A stretch of 64,000 nt of DNA from Sorex araneus. Taxonomy: Eukaryota; Chordata; Mammalia; Eulipotyphla; Soricidae. The position numbers and the translations under genes are program-made. Of the stretch, positions 32,751-44,768 are shown one piece after another. Each line of letters opens with the position of its first letter. Positions within the stretch are counted from its first letter, which is position 1. The notes under the pieces were generated by a model that worked only from the letters and a program-made list of their open reading frames with translations, had not been told where the DNA came from and made no database searches. The stretch spans positions 78,201,977 to 78,265,976 of the forward strand of contig NC_073306.1 in NCBI RefSeq assembly GCF_027595985.1. The letters are read 5' to 3'.

Positions 32751-34096
32751 AACCCTCCACGATATTGAAGATAAAGGTATCTTCAAAGATGACATGCAAC
32801 TGGCCAACCAAGTGGAAACAGAGATCAACAAATGGGACTACATTAAACTAAAAACATTCTGGACTGCAAAAGATACAGTGACCAGAATACAAAGACTATC
32901 TACAGAATGGGAAAGGATATTTACACAATACCCATCAGATAAGGGGTTAATGTCAATGGTATATAAAGCACTGGTTGAACTCTACAAGAAGAAAACATCC
33001 AACCCCATCAGAAAATGGGGTGAGGAAATGAACAGAAACTTTCCCAAGGAAGAGATACGAATGGCCAAAAGGCACATGAAAAAGTGCTCTACATCACTAA
33101 TCATCAGGGAGATCCAGATCAAAACAACCATGAGATACCACCTCACACCACAGAGACTAGCACACATCCAAAAGAACAAAAGCAACCACTGTTGGAGAGG
33201 ATGTGGGGAGAAAGGGACCCTTCTACACTGCTGGTGGGCATGCCGACTGGTTCAGCCCTTCTGGAAAACAATATGGACTCTTCTCAAAAAATTAGAAATC
33301 GAGCTCCCATTTGACCCAGCAATATCACTGCTGGGAATATATCCCAGAGAGGCAAAAAAGTATAATCGAAACAACATCTGCACATGTATGTTCATAGCAG
33401 CACTGTTTACAATAGCCAGAATCTGGAAAAAACCCAAGTGCCCTAGAACAGATGACTGGTTGAAGAAACTTTGGTACATCTATACAATGGAATACTATGC
33501 AGCTGTTAGAAAAAAATGAGGTCATGAAGTTTGCATATAAGTGGATCGGCATGGAAAGTATCATGCTAAGTGAAATGAGTCAGAAAGAGAGAGACAGACA
33601 TAGAAAGATTGCACTCATCTGTGGAATATAGAATAACAGAGTAGGAGACTAACACCCAAGAATAGTAGAAATAAGTACCAGGAGGCTGACTCCATGGCTT
33701 GGAGGCTGGCCTCACATTCTGGGGAGAGGGCAACTCAGAGAAGGGATCACCAAGTATAATGCGGTCGGAGGCCATGCGGGGGAAGGGTGATGCGGGCTGA
33801 ATGTGGGCTAGAGACTGAACACAGTGGCCACTCAACACCTTTATTGAGAACCACAACACCTAATTAGAGAGAGAGAACAAAAGAGAATACCCTGCCACAG
33901 TGGTAGGGCAGGTTGTGGGGAGATGGGATTGGGGAGGGTAGGAGGGATGCTGGGTTTACTGGTGGTGGAGAATGGGCACTGGTGAAGGGATGGGTTCTCG
34001 AACTTTGTATGAGGGAAACAAGAGCACAAAGATGAGTAAATCTGTAACTGTACCCTCACAGTGATTCACTAATTAAAAATAAATAAAGGAAGAAAA
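32751..34096 (+). mobile_element. 5'-truncated L1
   Basis: 1,346 bp flanked by the perfect 16-bp duplication aaaaagctcttgctta (32,735-32,750 and 34,097-34,112). It contains the ORF2 C-terminus (open 32,752-33,519), a 3' UTR with a ggtggtggagaatgggcact block, and an A-rich tail. Confidence 0.95.
32752..33519 (+). pseudogene. L1 ORF2 C-terminal segment
   Basis: An open reading of 255 codons from the truncation edge, with the [19 protein letters not shown] Cys/His region. It ends prematurely at YAAVRKK: an A-run at 33,508-33,516 is one base longer than in the sibling copies, which moves the frame onto TGA. The usual ending (EVMKFAYKW to SQKERD) lies in the next frame. Confidence 0.92.
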
Positions 34097-34112
34097 AAAA
34101 AGCTCTTGCTTA

Positions 34113-34889
34113 TGATCTGTTGGTGAATTTCTTGAACTACTACTGTTGCTCACTTTGAAAATGAAATAATGACCTAATAATCTATATTTAAAATACATCA
34201 CAGATACACCAGAAAGAGATTCTGATGAGTCACAGATGGTGCCATTGCGAAGGATTCTATCCAAATGTTTTAATTTTTAAAGACATAGTTATTTGAAATT
34301 ATTATGGTAATAGGAATCAGGAATCATTGAAATTCACATACAACCCGTAAGCCACTTCTTTTGTCAATGCCCCTTTTTTGCTTAGATTCTGAAGATATAT
34401 GCATGAGTTCTAGCTCTGCCAACTGCTAGCTGCATGCTAATAGTCTGAGCTTGTTTCCTGTCCGGTCACATGGGCTTTGTAGTGATGCCTCAGGGTTTAT
34501 CTTTATCAAGTTCTATAATGACTAAGAAAATGATTTGTGAATTTCAAATGTTAACAAACAACCGTAGAATGTTAACAATTTATCATTAGAAGACAAAGAG
34601 AATGCTCACTCACCTTTTAAATTTTTCCATGTTCTATTACAATGCTGAAAAAGAAATGAAGATCCTTGAAAGATAGGACTTAACCTGAGGATAACTCAAT
34701 CTATGGAATACTCTTAAAATTGATTTCAGATTATCTCTCAGGTACACTCTAAAGGAAGCTGTTACAATTAGTGGTATGTGTTATAAAATTAAGAAGATGA
34801 ATAATGAAGAAACCCTGCCTTTGAGAGGAATGTAAAGTCCTTAATCACCCATCATCTGTAAAAATAGTAGTTTATAAAATTATTTCCCC
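34113..34889. other. Unassigned sequence
   Basis: No gene was recognised. Confidence 0.3.
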
Positions 34890-34891
34890 CT

Positions 34892-35045
34892 GAGACCAGA
34901 GAAACAGGACAGTGGGAGAGCATTTGCCTTGCATGCAGCCAACCCTAGTTCTATCTCCAGCATCCCATATGGTCCCCTGTGCCCACCAGGAGTGATCCCT
35001 GAGTACAAAGACAGAAATCAGCCCTGAGCACAACGGGATATTTTA
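34892..35045 (+). mobile_element. SOR-like SINE, poly(A)-class body
   Basis: gagcatttgccttgcatgca and tcccatatggtcccctgtgc followed by ccaccaggagtgatccctga. Confidence 0.75.
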
Positions 35046-35439
35046 GCATTGCTTTCTCATTAACTAGGACATCATCAAACAAAAATATTCTTCAGTAAGT
35101 CTAGCAACACATTAAACATCACAATAATAATGACTTAATTGATGCAAGAAACACTGCATCACTACAGTTACCAAAAACACCAAATCACTACGGTTACTCT
35201 TTTTAAAAATACTGCTGAGCCATTAAAAAGCTAACAGACTTTAAACATCACAATCAGACAGATTGTATTATCTCTCTACAAGAGAGTTCAGCTGGAAATA
35301 AGTAGGGCAAAGATAAAGTAAATATTCTCATTGGGAATGTTTAATACACTATATAAATAGCTCGTGATATGACAGGGGAAATGCAATAGAAATTACAAAA
35401 ATCTATACAGGATGCTCCCAGAATTGTGTTTTGAGGACT

Positions 35440-35600
35440 GAGGACCATTCCTGGTGATGCCATTGTGATGGTTTGAGACTCAGACTCCGTTATGCGTTGC
35501 AGCTCGGCCTGGCAGTTTTCTCAGGGGGCCAAGAGATTCTGAAATAAAAGTCTTATATATGCAAGGCATGCAATTCACCACATTCAACTATCTTCCCAAC
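35440..35600 (-). mobile_element. Possible degraded SINE
   Basis: tgcaaggcatgcaattcacc resembles the inverted SINE head, preceded by a GC-rich body. Weak. Confidence 0.3.
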
Positions 35601-35839
35601 TCTGTTAAATATTTCAATAATGATTTCATAAAACATAAGTTAGAGAGAGGAAGATAAAAAATCAATGACAAGACTTAGAAAAAGAATAGTAAATTAAGTC
35701 CAAAAAAATTACAGAGACCAAAATGTTCAGATCAACTAATAAAGTGGAAATATATCCATACTAAGAAGATCAACAATTCCTAAACTTATTGAAGAAATGG
35801 AGATGTGATGCCCTGGTTATGTGCTTGCTTTGCATACCT

Positions 35840-36474
35840 GAGACCTAGGTTTAAAATCCATAAATGGCACAAGATGAGTCGCCATAACCATGCCACCAGA
35901 TCCCATGCCAGGCTGTTTCATTAGGGGCAACCCAGACGGGGCGGGTGAGCCCCTCCCAGCCCCAAAGGAGCCAGACCCAGAAGCCAAAAACCTCCAGAAC
36001 TCCACTGCTCCCACACTAACGGCTGCTCTCTACATGCTTGGACTAGCCTCACTCATGAGTAAATCTAGTCCTAGACATCTCATACTTTACACCACCAATA
36101 TACCAAGAGTAGCACACCATATATGATTGAGATTAAAGTAGAAGGCAACCAATCTTAGGGGGAAATATTTTATACAGATATAGATATAAGCACACAAGTC
36201 TCAACCTTTAACAACATGTTATTGATCTCTTATAGAATGACTTAATGGCTCCTGGGTGAAATTAAATAATCTTCACACATTTTTCTCCAGGAAACTTTTG
36301 GGGTCTCATTTTTAGTGGATTATTCATAACAAGCAATACAAAATAAATTATTTTGGTTCTGCTTGGGGGGCAGGGTTTGGGGCTTGAGGTGGAAATATGG
36401 AGGTGGGAAGGTATAATAGTGGTGGGATTGGTGCTTGAATATTAAATGCATCAAACATTGTGAACAGCTTTTTT
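35840..36474 (+). mobile_element. GC-headed retroposon with L1-like tail
   Basis: Matches 22,922-23,599 in order: agaagccaaaaacctccaga, atgcttggactagcctcact, a ccaagagtagcacac block and the tail ggtgggattggtgcttgaat. No clear target duplication was found. Confidence 0.75.
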
Positions 36475-36486
36475 AAAAAAGACTCA

Positions 36487-36694
36487 AGCCTTGCTCGCTT
36501 CAGCAGCACATATACTAAAATTGGAATGATACAGAGGAGATTTGCATGGCCCCTGCACAAGGATGACATGCAAATTCGTGAAGCATTCCATATTTTTGGT
36601 ATGACTGTAACACATGCACAAAACTCTGTAACTGTACCCTCCCAGTGACTCATTAGTAAAAAAAAAATTTTTTTAAGAAAATTTGGAGAGATGA
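36487..36694 (+). mobile_element. U6 snRNA / L1 chimeric retrocopy
   Basis: A U6-like sequence (36,491-36,597) is joined directly to the last bases of an L1 3' UTR (about 36,603-36,660) and an A-rich tail. The whole is flanked by the 12-bp duplication aaaaaagactca (36,475-36,486 and 36,695-36,706). The single duplication pair shows one insertion event, as expected when L1 reverse transcriptase switches template from L1 RNA to U6. Confidence 0.9.
36491..36597 (+). pseudogene. RNU6 pseudogene: U6 snRNA pseudogene
   Basis: Nearly full-length U6: tgctcgcttcagcagcacat at the 5' end, the ACAGAG box retained (36,531-36,536), and a terminal tattttt. Substitutions versus vertebrate U6 as I know it include tcagcagc for tcggcagc and gaatgat for gaacgat. 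A further change is gacatgc for gacacgc. Upstream sequence belongs to a retroposon, not to a U6 promoter (no PSE/TATA seen), so it is a retropseudogene. Confidence 0.93.
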
Positions 36695-36706
36695 TAAAAA
36701 AGACTC

Positions 36707-37489
36707 ATAAACCTAAACAAGAAAAAGACAGTAAAGGTATGAAACAGCGAAACTGGGAATTTATATGATAACATTAGGACAGACCTCAAAGACATTAGAA
36801 ATATCATTTAAAAAGTACTGTAAAAATATTATTCAACTAAATTTGAAAAATTCAATGGAAATTGACACATTTCTTCAGACAAATGTAATTTTCTAGAACT
36901 GATGCAAGAAAAAAAAAGAAAATCTAAAAATAAATACCAACTTAAGTAACCAAGGCATTTTCCCTTCTGAGAAACCCATGTTCTCTTTGGTACATTTATT
37001 TCTCACTCTCTTTTCCCTCACATCTATATAAATTTCTTTGAATAAAAACTATTTTGATTCAACACACACAAAATTAAAGGAACTAAATCTAATTAAATTA
37101 TTAAAATAATTAAAATACCCTAAAGAAACCTAGAAACCCAAAGGGTTACCCAAAAAAGTGTTACCAATTATACCACAGAAAATAAAAGTATAGGTCCTTT
37201 TTATTTATGATAATTGATGTGACTAGCCATCCCTGCCAAGATGAATAATATATATAAAACAAACAAATGGTTTGAGTAATTGTTCATTATTTAAAGAATG
37301 AAAAACAGCTAACATTTAAAATCCCATTTATGTAATTCTTCACATTAATAAAGTAAAAGAACATGTGTTACATAATAGGTGCAAAAATTATAATATAGAA
37401 CTTATACTCATAATTCATTGTAATACAAAAACCCACAGACTCTTCCTTAATTTTCAGATTGCCTATAAAAACAATAAAAGGCTCCAGGG
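36707..37489. other. Unassigned AT-rich sequence
   Basis: No gene or identifiable repeat. Confidence 0.3.
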
Positions 37490-37620
37490 GTATTTCAAAG
37501 AGCACGTATTTGGCACAGGAGATCCTGGGGTTGCAACATAAGCATCAAATATTGCCAAGAGAAACCCACAAGCTGGGGGTAACTCCTGAGTACCACCAGA
37601 TATGGCTCCAAAACAAAAGA
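37490..37620 (+). mobile_element. Old SINE-like sequence
   Basis: gtaactcctgagtaccacca recalls the SINE body, with a degraded head before it. Confidence 0.4.
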
Positions 37621-37679
37621 AAACACACACTCACATATACACAGAGAGAGAGATACACACACACCTTATGCCAGGCCTA

Positions 37680-37870
37680 GAGAGATAGGTCAGAGGGCTA
37701 ATGTACATGTGGTAGAGAGCACGAGTCTCTGAGTTCCAACTCCAGAACAGCATGTGTCCTAAGCACCACCAGGATGGTCGTGGTGTCCCCCAGGACCACT
37801 GGAACTAAGGAGTGCTGACTGCATCACCCACCCTAGCACTGAACCAACAGAACGTATAGTGGGCGCAGTA
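37680..37870 (+). mobile_element. Old SINE-like sequence
   Basis: tgagttccaactccagaaca followed by cctaagcaccaccaggatgg. Confidence 0.4.
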
Positions 37871-38179
37871 TCATCAGGAGTAGCTGCAGGAATGTCAGTG
37901 GATCTCTCAGAAGCAGAAAGAAAACAAGAATACTTAGTATAAGCATTTCTTTTTCTCCCTCATGTGTATACCCTAGCCACTACAATAAATGAGGAAAAAG
38001 AATAAAAATGAAGTGTATATTTGTCATTAATTGTAAATGAAAGAGTATTGGTGGATACATACCTATGCCTGATAGTTCATAATGTGACCATAGTGAAACT
38101 CATTGTATTTACAGTACATTATATGTACATAGCTGTATCTGTGAAAATTAGAAAATTTAGAGAGGTCAAGAAATTACTG

Positions 38180-38320
38180 GGAACAAGGACATGGTGTAAG
38201 TGATAAGTCATGTATGTGCCTAGTATGTGGGAAGCCCAGAATTTGAATCTCTGCACTGCACACCTGGCACAGTCTTGTCTGGTGTGACTCTGGGGCCTTG
38301 AGTACCGCTGGAAGATGCAT
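38180..38320 (+). mobile_element. Old SINE-like sequence
   Basis: gggaagcccagaatttgaat then tggtgtgactctggggcctt. Only the tRNA-like layout is visible. Confidence 0.35.
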
Positions 38321-38374
38321 CTATAGGGAGAAATGTTAAATGGGTATTACTTATTTGGCATTAAAAATCAAGTA

Positions 38375-38634
38375 TCACTGTATCACTGTCATCCCATTGT
38401 TCATCGAATTGCTCGAGCGGGCACCAGTAACGTCTCCATTGTGAGACTTGTTGTTACTGTTTTTGGCATGTCAAATATGCCACTGGTAGCTTGCCAAGCT
38501 CTGCCTTGCGGGTGAGATACTCTCAGTAGCTTACCAGACTCTCCAAGAGGGGCAGAGGAATCGCACCCAGGTCGGCCGCATGCAAGGCAAACTCCCTACC
38601 CACTGTGCTATCGCTCCAGCCCCCCTCGCCCCAA
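38375..38634 (-). mobile_element. SOR-type SINE, RTE-tailed class
   Basis: Inverted complete copy with tail tatcactgtcatcccattgt and head at the right. It is flanked by aaaaatcaagta (38,363-38,374 and 38,635-38,646). Confidence 0.93.
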
Positions 38635-38646
38635 AAAAATCAAGTA

Positions 38647-39244
38647 ACTAAAAATAAAATTAATTTAGTAGCTTAAATGTACAAACTATCAACACAGGAA
38701 ATTGTAACATAGCATGAATAGGAAGATTCCAAAACATAAAGATGAAAGACTAAAAGTAATCTATGAAATATTTGAAAGCACAATAAAATCTCAGACTGGT
38801 ATCCATAGCCTAAGTTTTCAAATAGATTCTCAAATTCTTATAAAAAAAAAAAAAAGCTAAAGAACAGCCAAGATCTTGGCTGCAATGCTCTTTAGAAATC
38901 AGAATTATTTATTTTAAAGGAACAGTAACTAGTTTGATCTTCATTACCTAATTCTCATGAGGACAGCCTGGCTATCCCAAACATACTAGGCCAATAGTCC
39001 ACTAGCCTATTACAATCAAAATACTCCCCAAACTCATTAAAATAATGGTAAACTCAAGAATCTGAACAAACCTAATGTAAAAGAACACAATCCATGAAGC
39101 TGCACTAGACGACCACATAAGTCACACAGGAGCACCAAAGAGGAAGTTAGTATTCTTGAGGGTGAAAAAGTAGACCACCATCCACCAAGCTCATCCAGAA
39201 GAAAAGAGCCCAGAAGCCTCAACAAGGAATATTCACATATACCA
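38647..39244. other. Unassigned, possibly L1 5' leader
   Basis: Precedes the decayed L1 ORF1. It could be that element's 5' UTR, but it shows no similarity to the leader at 24,657-24,837. Confidence 0.3.
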
Positions 39245-40333
39245 TCTCTCCGATAAAGAATTCAGAGACGAAACGTGAGTTCAATGCGTTCAAAGAAAAA
39301 GGGGAACGGACATCCAGTAAATTTAAGGAGGATATGAAAGAAACAGTAGAACAGACAGTAAAATACAGGAAGAAATGAGAGCAGAAATAAGAAAGCTACA
39401 AACAGAACTATCACTAATAAAGAATTCAGTAGATGAAATTAAAAACTCAGGGGGTGCCCTCAACAGTAGAATGACAACAGCCGAAGACAGAATCAGTGAG
39501 CTTGAAGATGAGCTGCAGAAAGCATACAGGCAAAAACAGACAATGGAAAAATACCTCAAAATAGCTCAAGGGTGAATAAGAGAGACCGAGGGGATGAATT
39601 CAAAAGGAATAGCATAAGGATCATCAGAGTATGACAGGGAGGCAACCCCAATGAAGTAGTAACAGTTAAATTAATATCATTGCTGAGAAGTTCCCAAAGC
39701 TGGAGAATGCAGGCATCCAGATCCAAGAAGGCCAAAGGGTACCAGCTAAAACAGATCCTAATAAAAAGACTCCAAGACATATCTTAATCAGAATGACAAA
39801 TGTCACAGATAGAGACATAATACTCCAACCAGCAAGGTCAAGGAAATCACATACAAAGGAGCAGTCCTTAGATTTACAGCAGGCTTACAGAGGAAACCGT
39901 CCAAGTCCGAAGACAGAGGTGGGATATAGTGGAAAAACTCAGTGAAATTAATGCCTTACTGTCACTGTCATCCCGTTGCTCATCGATTTGTTCGAGCAGG
40001 CACCAGTAATGTCTCCAAAGAGATTTGTTTGTTACTCTTTTTGGCATGTTGAATATGCCATGGGTAGCTTGCCAGGCTCTGCTGTGCGGGTGAGATACTG
40101 TTGGTAGCTTGCTGGGTTCTCCGAGAGGGGTGAAGGGATCGAACCTGGGTCGGTCACGTGCAAGGCAAATGCCTTACCACTATGCTATCGCTCCAGCCCT
40201 AAGAGTACTTTATCCAGCTAGACTCTCACTCAGCCTTGAAGGAACAATATACTATTTTGTGGATAAACCACAGCTCAGGAACTTCATATACTCAAAACCA
40301 ACCTTAAAAGAAGGGCTGAAGAGGCTTCTGTAA
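39245..40333 (+). pseudogene. L1 ORF1 remnant, split by a SINE
   Basis: The block order of ORF1 is kept: LSDKEF-like start (39,250), coiled coil ([20 protein letters not shown] in the frame 39,375-39,575), broken RRM, then the C-terminal domain (frame to 40,333). Multiple stops and frameshifts are present. A minus-strand SINE interrupts the C-terminal domain at 39,958-40,200. Confidence 0.88.
39958..40200 (-). mobile_element. SOR-type SINE, RTE-tailed class, within L1
   Basis: Inverted complete copy from ctgtcactgtcatcccgttg to tatgctatcgctccagccct. L1 ORF1 homology resumes at once on the right. Confidence 0.9.
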
Positions 40334-40369
40334 AACAAGACAAGCCCCATAAGCCCCCCCAGAAAGATG

Positions 40370-41455
40370 GCACAAATTCCCAAGACAATAATATCTCTCA
40401 ATGTCAATAGTATAAATGCATCAATTAAGAGACACAGAGTGCCAAAACAGATTAAAACACTGAACCCAACATTCTGCTGCCTATAAGAAACACATCTGAA
40501 CAGTCAGAGCAAACACAGACTCAAAGTCAAAGGATGGAAAAACAATCCTTCAAGCAAACAACTCCCTCAAAAAAGCGAGGGTGGCCATACTAGTATCTGA
40601 AAACATCAATTTCAGGCTAAAAAATATTAGAAGGGACAGTGAAGGCCATATTTTAATAATCAAGGGATATATACATCAGGAAGAAATCACACTCCTAAAC
40701 ATATACACACCCTGTGAGGGGACAGCAAAATACTTATAACAACTGCTAACAGACTTCAAGGAGGACATTGGTAGTAACCCAATAGTAGTCAGAGACTTCA
40801 ACACTGACTTATCACCTCTTGATAGATTAATAGGCCTAAAACTCAGCAAGGAAGTACTGGCTCTGAGGGAAGAAGAGAGGGGGCTAATAGATGTCTATAG
40901 GACCTTTTATCCCCAAAAGCAAATACACATTCTTTTCCAGTGCACATAGAACATTTTCCAAGATATACATACCATATGCTGAGTCACAAAATATACCTCA
41001 ATAGAATCAGGAAGATAGAAATTGTATCAACTATCTGTTCAAACCATGGTGCACTGAAGATAGAAGTTAATCACACACAGAAATGGAAAAATCAAATCAA
41101 ACACCTGGAAATTAAACAGTTCAATGTTGGACAACTGGTGGGTTAGAGAAGGAATCAAGAAAGAAATAAAAAGATTACTAGAAACAAATGAGAATGAAAA
41201 CATGAGCTACCAGAACTTGTGGGACACAGCTAAAGCAGTAGTAAGGAGAAAATTTATAGCTCTGCAAGCGTTTATCAGGAAAGAAGAAAGGCCTCACATA
41301 AATAACTTGACTTCACAGCTTAAGACATTTTCTAATTCATTAAAAAGTGACCAACAAAAGGAGCCCAAACTAACCAGCAAGAAAGAAATAATAAAACTTA
41401 GAGAGAAATCAATGAGCTGGATTTTCAAAACACAATCCAAAAGATTAATGAAACC
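40370..41455 (+). pseudogene. L1 ORF2 endonuclease and linker remnant
   Basis: Degraded equivalent of the first 350 codons of ORF2: aatatctctcaatgtcaata near 40,388, then aagaaacacatctgaacagt, and a linker block in frame 41,124-41,462. Stops are frequent. The element breaks off at about 41,455. Confidence 0.85.
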
Positions 41456-41466
41456 AAGATAATATC

Positions 41467-42072
41467 AAAGGGGGTGGCTCTAGCTTCCCTCCCCAACCCG
41501 AGCAGAGCTCCCTTGGCCAAAGACCACCGGAGCCTAGCCACAGCCGTGCTCAAGGCCCCTCTCCAGATGTTCGAACAAGCCTCACGCATGAAGGTACCTG
41601 CAGAGGAACCAGGTGTGTGGGACCTGGGGTTGAGACCTCCAAGCCTGCTCCGATCAAGATTGGGCCTCTTCCGCCCAGATTTCCCATTTTCCAGTAGCTA
41701 GGCATTCACACCCAGGGACTGCCCCCGATGCCGTGTAATCCCACCAATGGCCAACACCCAGAGACTATAAAACCAAGCTCCCGGAAACAACATTTTATAG
41801 CCTACTTCTCCCTCTGGGAGAACCTGGCAAGCTATCAAGAGTTTCCTGCCCAAATGGGAGAGCCTCGAAAACTCCCCATGGTGTATTCATATGCCAAAAC
41901 CAGTAACAATGCTGGGTCTCATTCCCCTGACCCTGAAAGAGCCTCCAATTTGGCATCATTGGGAAGGACAAGTAAAGAGAGGCTTCTAAACTCTCAGGGC
42001 TAGGACAAATGGAGATGTTACTGAGACCGCTCAAGAAATTTGACCGTCAACGGGATGATGATGATGATGATG
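41467..42072 (+). mobile_element. RTE-tailed composite retroposon, full structure
   Basis: The GC-rich 5' half (agcttccctccccaacccga, gttcgaacaagcctcacgca) is followed by the second module (gtgtattcatatgccaaaac) and an RTE-like tail ending in a short GAT run. A probable duplication aagata(a/c)tatc lies at 41,456-41,466 and 42,073-42,083 with one mismatch. Confidence 0.8.
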
Positions 42073-42199
42073 AAGATACTATCTGAACAAAGACAGACAA
42101 ACAGAATAATGGGTGAAAGCAGGTCCACATTGACATAGATCATTGTCCTTCAGTTTAAGAGGAAAAGATAGCACTGCAAAGCAACTGAGAAAGGCTGGT

Positions 42200-42335
42200 G
42201 ATGGATTAAGAAAAAACTGATATGGAAAAAAATTATATTAGCTCTGTTTTGCAGTTCAAACAAAATAAATTCCATGCAAATAGTAGACTTAAACATGAAA
42301 GACAAAACAACAGAGCTTCCAGAAGATATCATGGA
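42200..42335 (+). mobile_element. Ancient L1 ORF2 fragment, possible
   Basis: acttaaacatgaaagacaaa and cagagcttccagaagatatc recall the ORF2 stretch before the C-terminal domain. Weak. Confidence 0.4.
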
Positions 42336-42473
42336 ATGAATGCTAAGATCTCAGGAACAGGAACTATATCCAAAAGAAAGATATAAAGAAAAAGACTAAT
42401 AAATTAGGCCATACGTAGATGTTATAAATTGTGAAAAGCTTTTAATTAAAATAAATTTACATACCATACTTCT

Positions 42474-42718
42474 GGGGCTGGAGCGATAGTACAGCGGGTA
42501 GGGGGTTTGCTTTGCATGCGGCTGACCCAGATTCGATTCCTCAGCCCCTCTTGGAGATCCCGGCAAGCTATCGAGAGTATCTCCCCACATGGCAGAGCCT
42601 GGCAAGCTACCCATGGCGTATTCAATATGCCAAAACCAGTAACAAGTCTCACAATGGACACATTACTGGTGCCCACTCGATCAAATCAATAAGCAACGGG
42701 ATGACAGTGATACAGTGA
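42474..42718 (+). mobile_element. SOR-type SINE, RTE-tailed class
   Basis: Head ggggctggagcgatagtaca, second module and tail with gatgacagtgatacagtgat. Confidence 0.92.
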
Positions 42719-42774
42719 TATTGAAATAATACATTTATATTCACACAAAACGTCCACTATGTTCATAAAGAGTG

Positions 42775-42850
42775 GAAGTAAGGGCTGGATTACATGTTTT
42801 GCATGCAGGAGGCCCGGGTTTGATCCTTTGCTCTGAAGGATCCACAGAGC
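42775..42850 (+). mobile_element. SINE head fragment
   Basis: ttttgcatgcaggaggcccg followed by a box B-like gggtttgatcc. Confidence 0.45.
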
Positions 42851-43610
42851 ACAAAAGAGGGTGTCCTGCCCTCAAGTGTGTTTACAAAGGGGTGGATGAA
42901 GACATTTTCAACCTGGAAAATTTAAGAGTGTATGTCCAGACTATAGAAAGAAACTTCCTGATTGAAATGAAAAGGACAATTCCATTTAAAATTAGGCTCT
43001 TTCCTCACCAAAAAGAATACCCTAAATAGTTAATAAACCTATGAGAAGGCTCTCAGTTCTTCCTGGGCATCTGGGAAATGCAATACATCCAGCAGAACGT
43101 CTAAGAGAAGTGCTGACAAGGGCATGGCACCCAGGGGCTTTCATCCCCTTCAGAGGAAGGGTAAGTTTAGTTCAAGCATTTTGAAACAAATATTTACTGA
43201 ACTAGTTGTGCATACCCTCTGACACCATTTAGCAGAGCCTGTCACGTGATTTGTGGGTTCACCTAAGAATAAAACCACAGGAACTGTTTTTCAAAAACAG
43301 GTGAGAGCTGTTTAAAGTACTGGAATATAAATATTTTTTTCTTTCTTCCATAACCTCCCTTGCCGCTTTCATGATGCTGTTCATTTCTTCTTTCAGGCAA
43401 TTCTGTGAAGAAAAACTTTAAAATCTAAATTATTCACATGAATTTTTCTACAATATAGTTGTACAATGCAGGGTTTAAGTTTAAATAGGAAAACACTTAA
43501 CTTGGAGGTGGAATCACCCAAATTAAATCATTTGTGATTTATATCCCACACACATGCACATGTGTTTTATGGAAGTACCACACAAAACTAACCCTGCTCT
43601 TCTCTATATA
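42851..43610. other. Unassigned sequence
   Basis: No gene was recognised. Confidence 0.3.
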
Positions 43611-43611
43611 T

Positions 43612-43770
43612 ATTTTTTTGTTTTTAGGGGGATCCACACACAGTGGTGCTCAGGTTTACTCCTGGCTCTGTGCTCAGGGGCTACTCTTGGTGGACTTCAG
43701 GGACCATATATGGTACCTGGTTGACTGTGTGTAAGAAAAGTGTCTTCACCCTTGTACTATCTCTCTGAAC
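43612..43770 (-). mobile_element. SOR-like SINE, older
   Basis: Inverted: T-run, gtttactcctggctctgtgc, then a degraded head near 43,760. Confidence 0.75.
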
Positions 43771-43890
43771 AGTTTGTTTCACTTCTACAAATGCTCATAG
43801 TTTCTTAATGCTCTCTACTTTGGGCTTACTGATGACTAAGGAAGAAATAAAAGGAAAAGAAATCAAGTTTGTCTTGTCCTGTCCTTTTTT

Positions 43891-44072
43891 TTTTTTTTTT
43901 TTTTTTTTGCTTTTTGGGTCACACCTGGCGATGCTCAGGGGCTACTCCTGGCTCTGCACTCAGGAATCACTCCTGGCGGTGCTCAGGGGACCATATGGGA
44001 TGCTGGGAATCGAACCCGGGTCGGCCGCGTGCAAGGCAAATGCCCTACCCGCTGTGCTATCACTCCAGCCCC
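43891..44072 (-). mobile_element. SOR-type SINE, poly(A) class, complete
   Basis: Inverted, well conserved. It is flanked by tgtcctgtcctttttt (43,875-43,890 and 44,073-44,088). Low divergence suggests a recent insertion. The 79 and 105-codon frames over it are not genes. Confidence 0.95.
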
Positions 44073-44519
44073 TGTCCTGTCCTTTTTTCTTCTCTGCCAT
44101 TATTTTAAGTTCTATGATTGGCTAGCCAAGGGGAAGTTGTGTTTCCTAGAATGCTTTGCCTTCTTCCTACGTTTGGTACAGATTCTTCCAGGGTTGTCAA
44201 TCTCCTGCTTACAAAGACCGTAGACAGAACCCACTATATTAAACGTGTTCTGTGAGATCCACCATGACCCAGTAGAATGTTACTGAGGTGGTTTGCAATA
44301 TGCAAATGAGCCCACCTCAAAATTAAACATGCACATTGTACCTTTCTTTTCTGCTTATGCACCCAGTCATGATTCCATCGGAACTCGGTACAAAACAAAG
44401 TTTCATGGGGGAGTCCTAAGAATTTCAAGTTATCAAGAACAGAGCAGTACAGCACTTAGAGCCCTTGTGAGCACCCAGGCTCCACACAGTTGTCCAAACC
44501 ACAGTCCTGTCCTGAAGGT

Positions 44520-44768
44520 ACCATCCTAGATCTATAGTGAGCAAAAAAGAATGCAAAGACACAAACATACATGCTCCAGAATATTCCTCATCGTTGTTTA
44601 GTTATTTACTTAGACTTGAAATAATTCAAATGTCCATAGTATTCATGGAGTAAGTATACATTGTACACTTACAGCTATTAGTTTGAAAGAGCTCTAGCTT
44701 ACACCTGTGGAGATGACCCTCATGAGTACAATGTTAAGCAGAAGAAGACAAACACAGATGAATGCCAT
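44520..44768 (+). mobile_element. Ancient L1 ORF2 C-terminus
   Basis: acttgaaataattcaaatgt and gttaagcagaagaagacaaa fit the ORF2 end, strongly mutated. Confidence 0.5.

Noticed and set aside
39245-41455. A second potentially active L1
   Set aside because: Multiple stops, a SINE inside ORF1 and an abrupt end within the ORF2 linker exclude activity.
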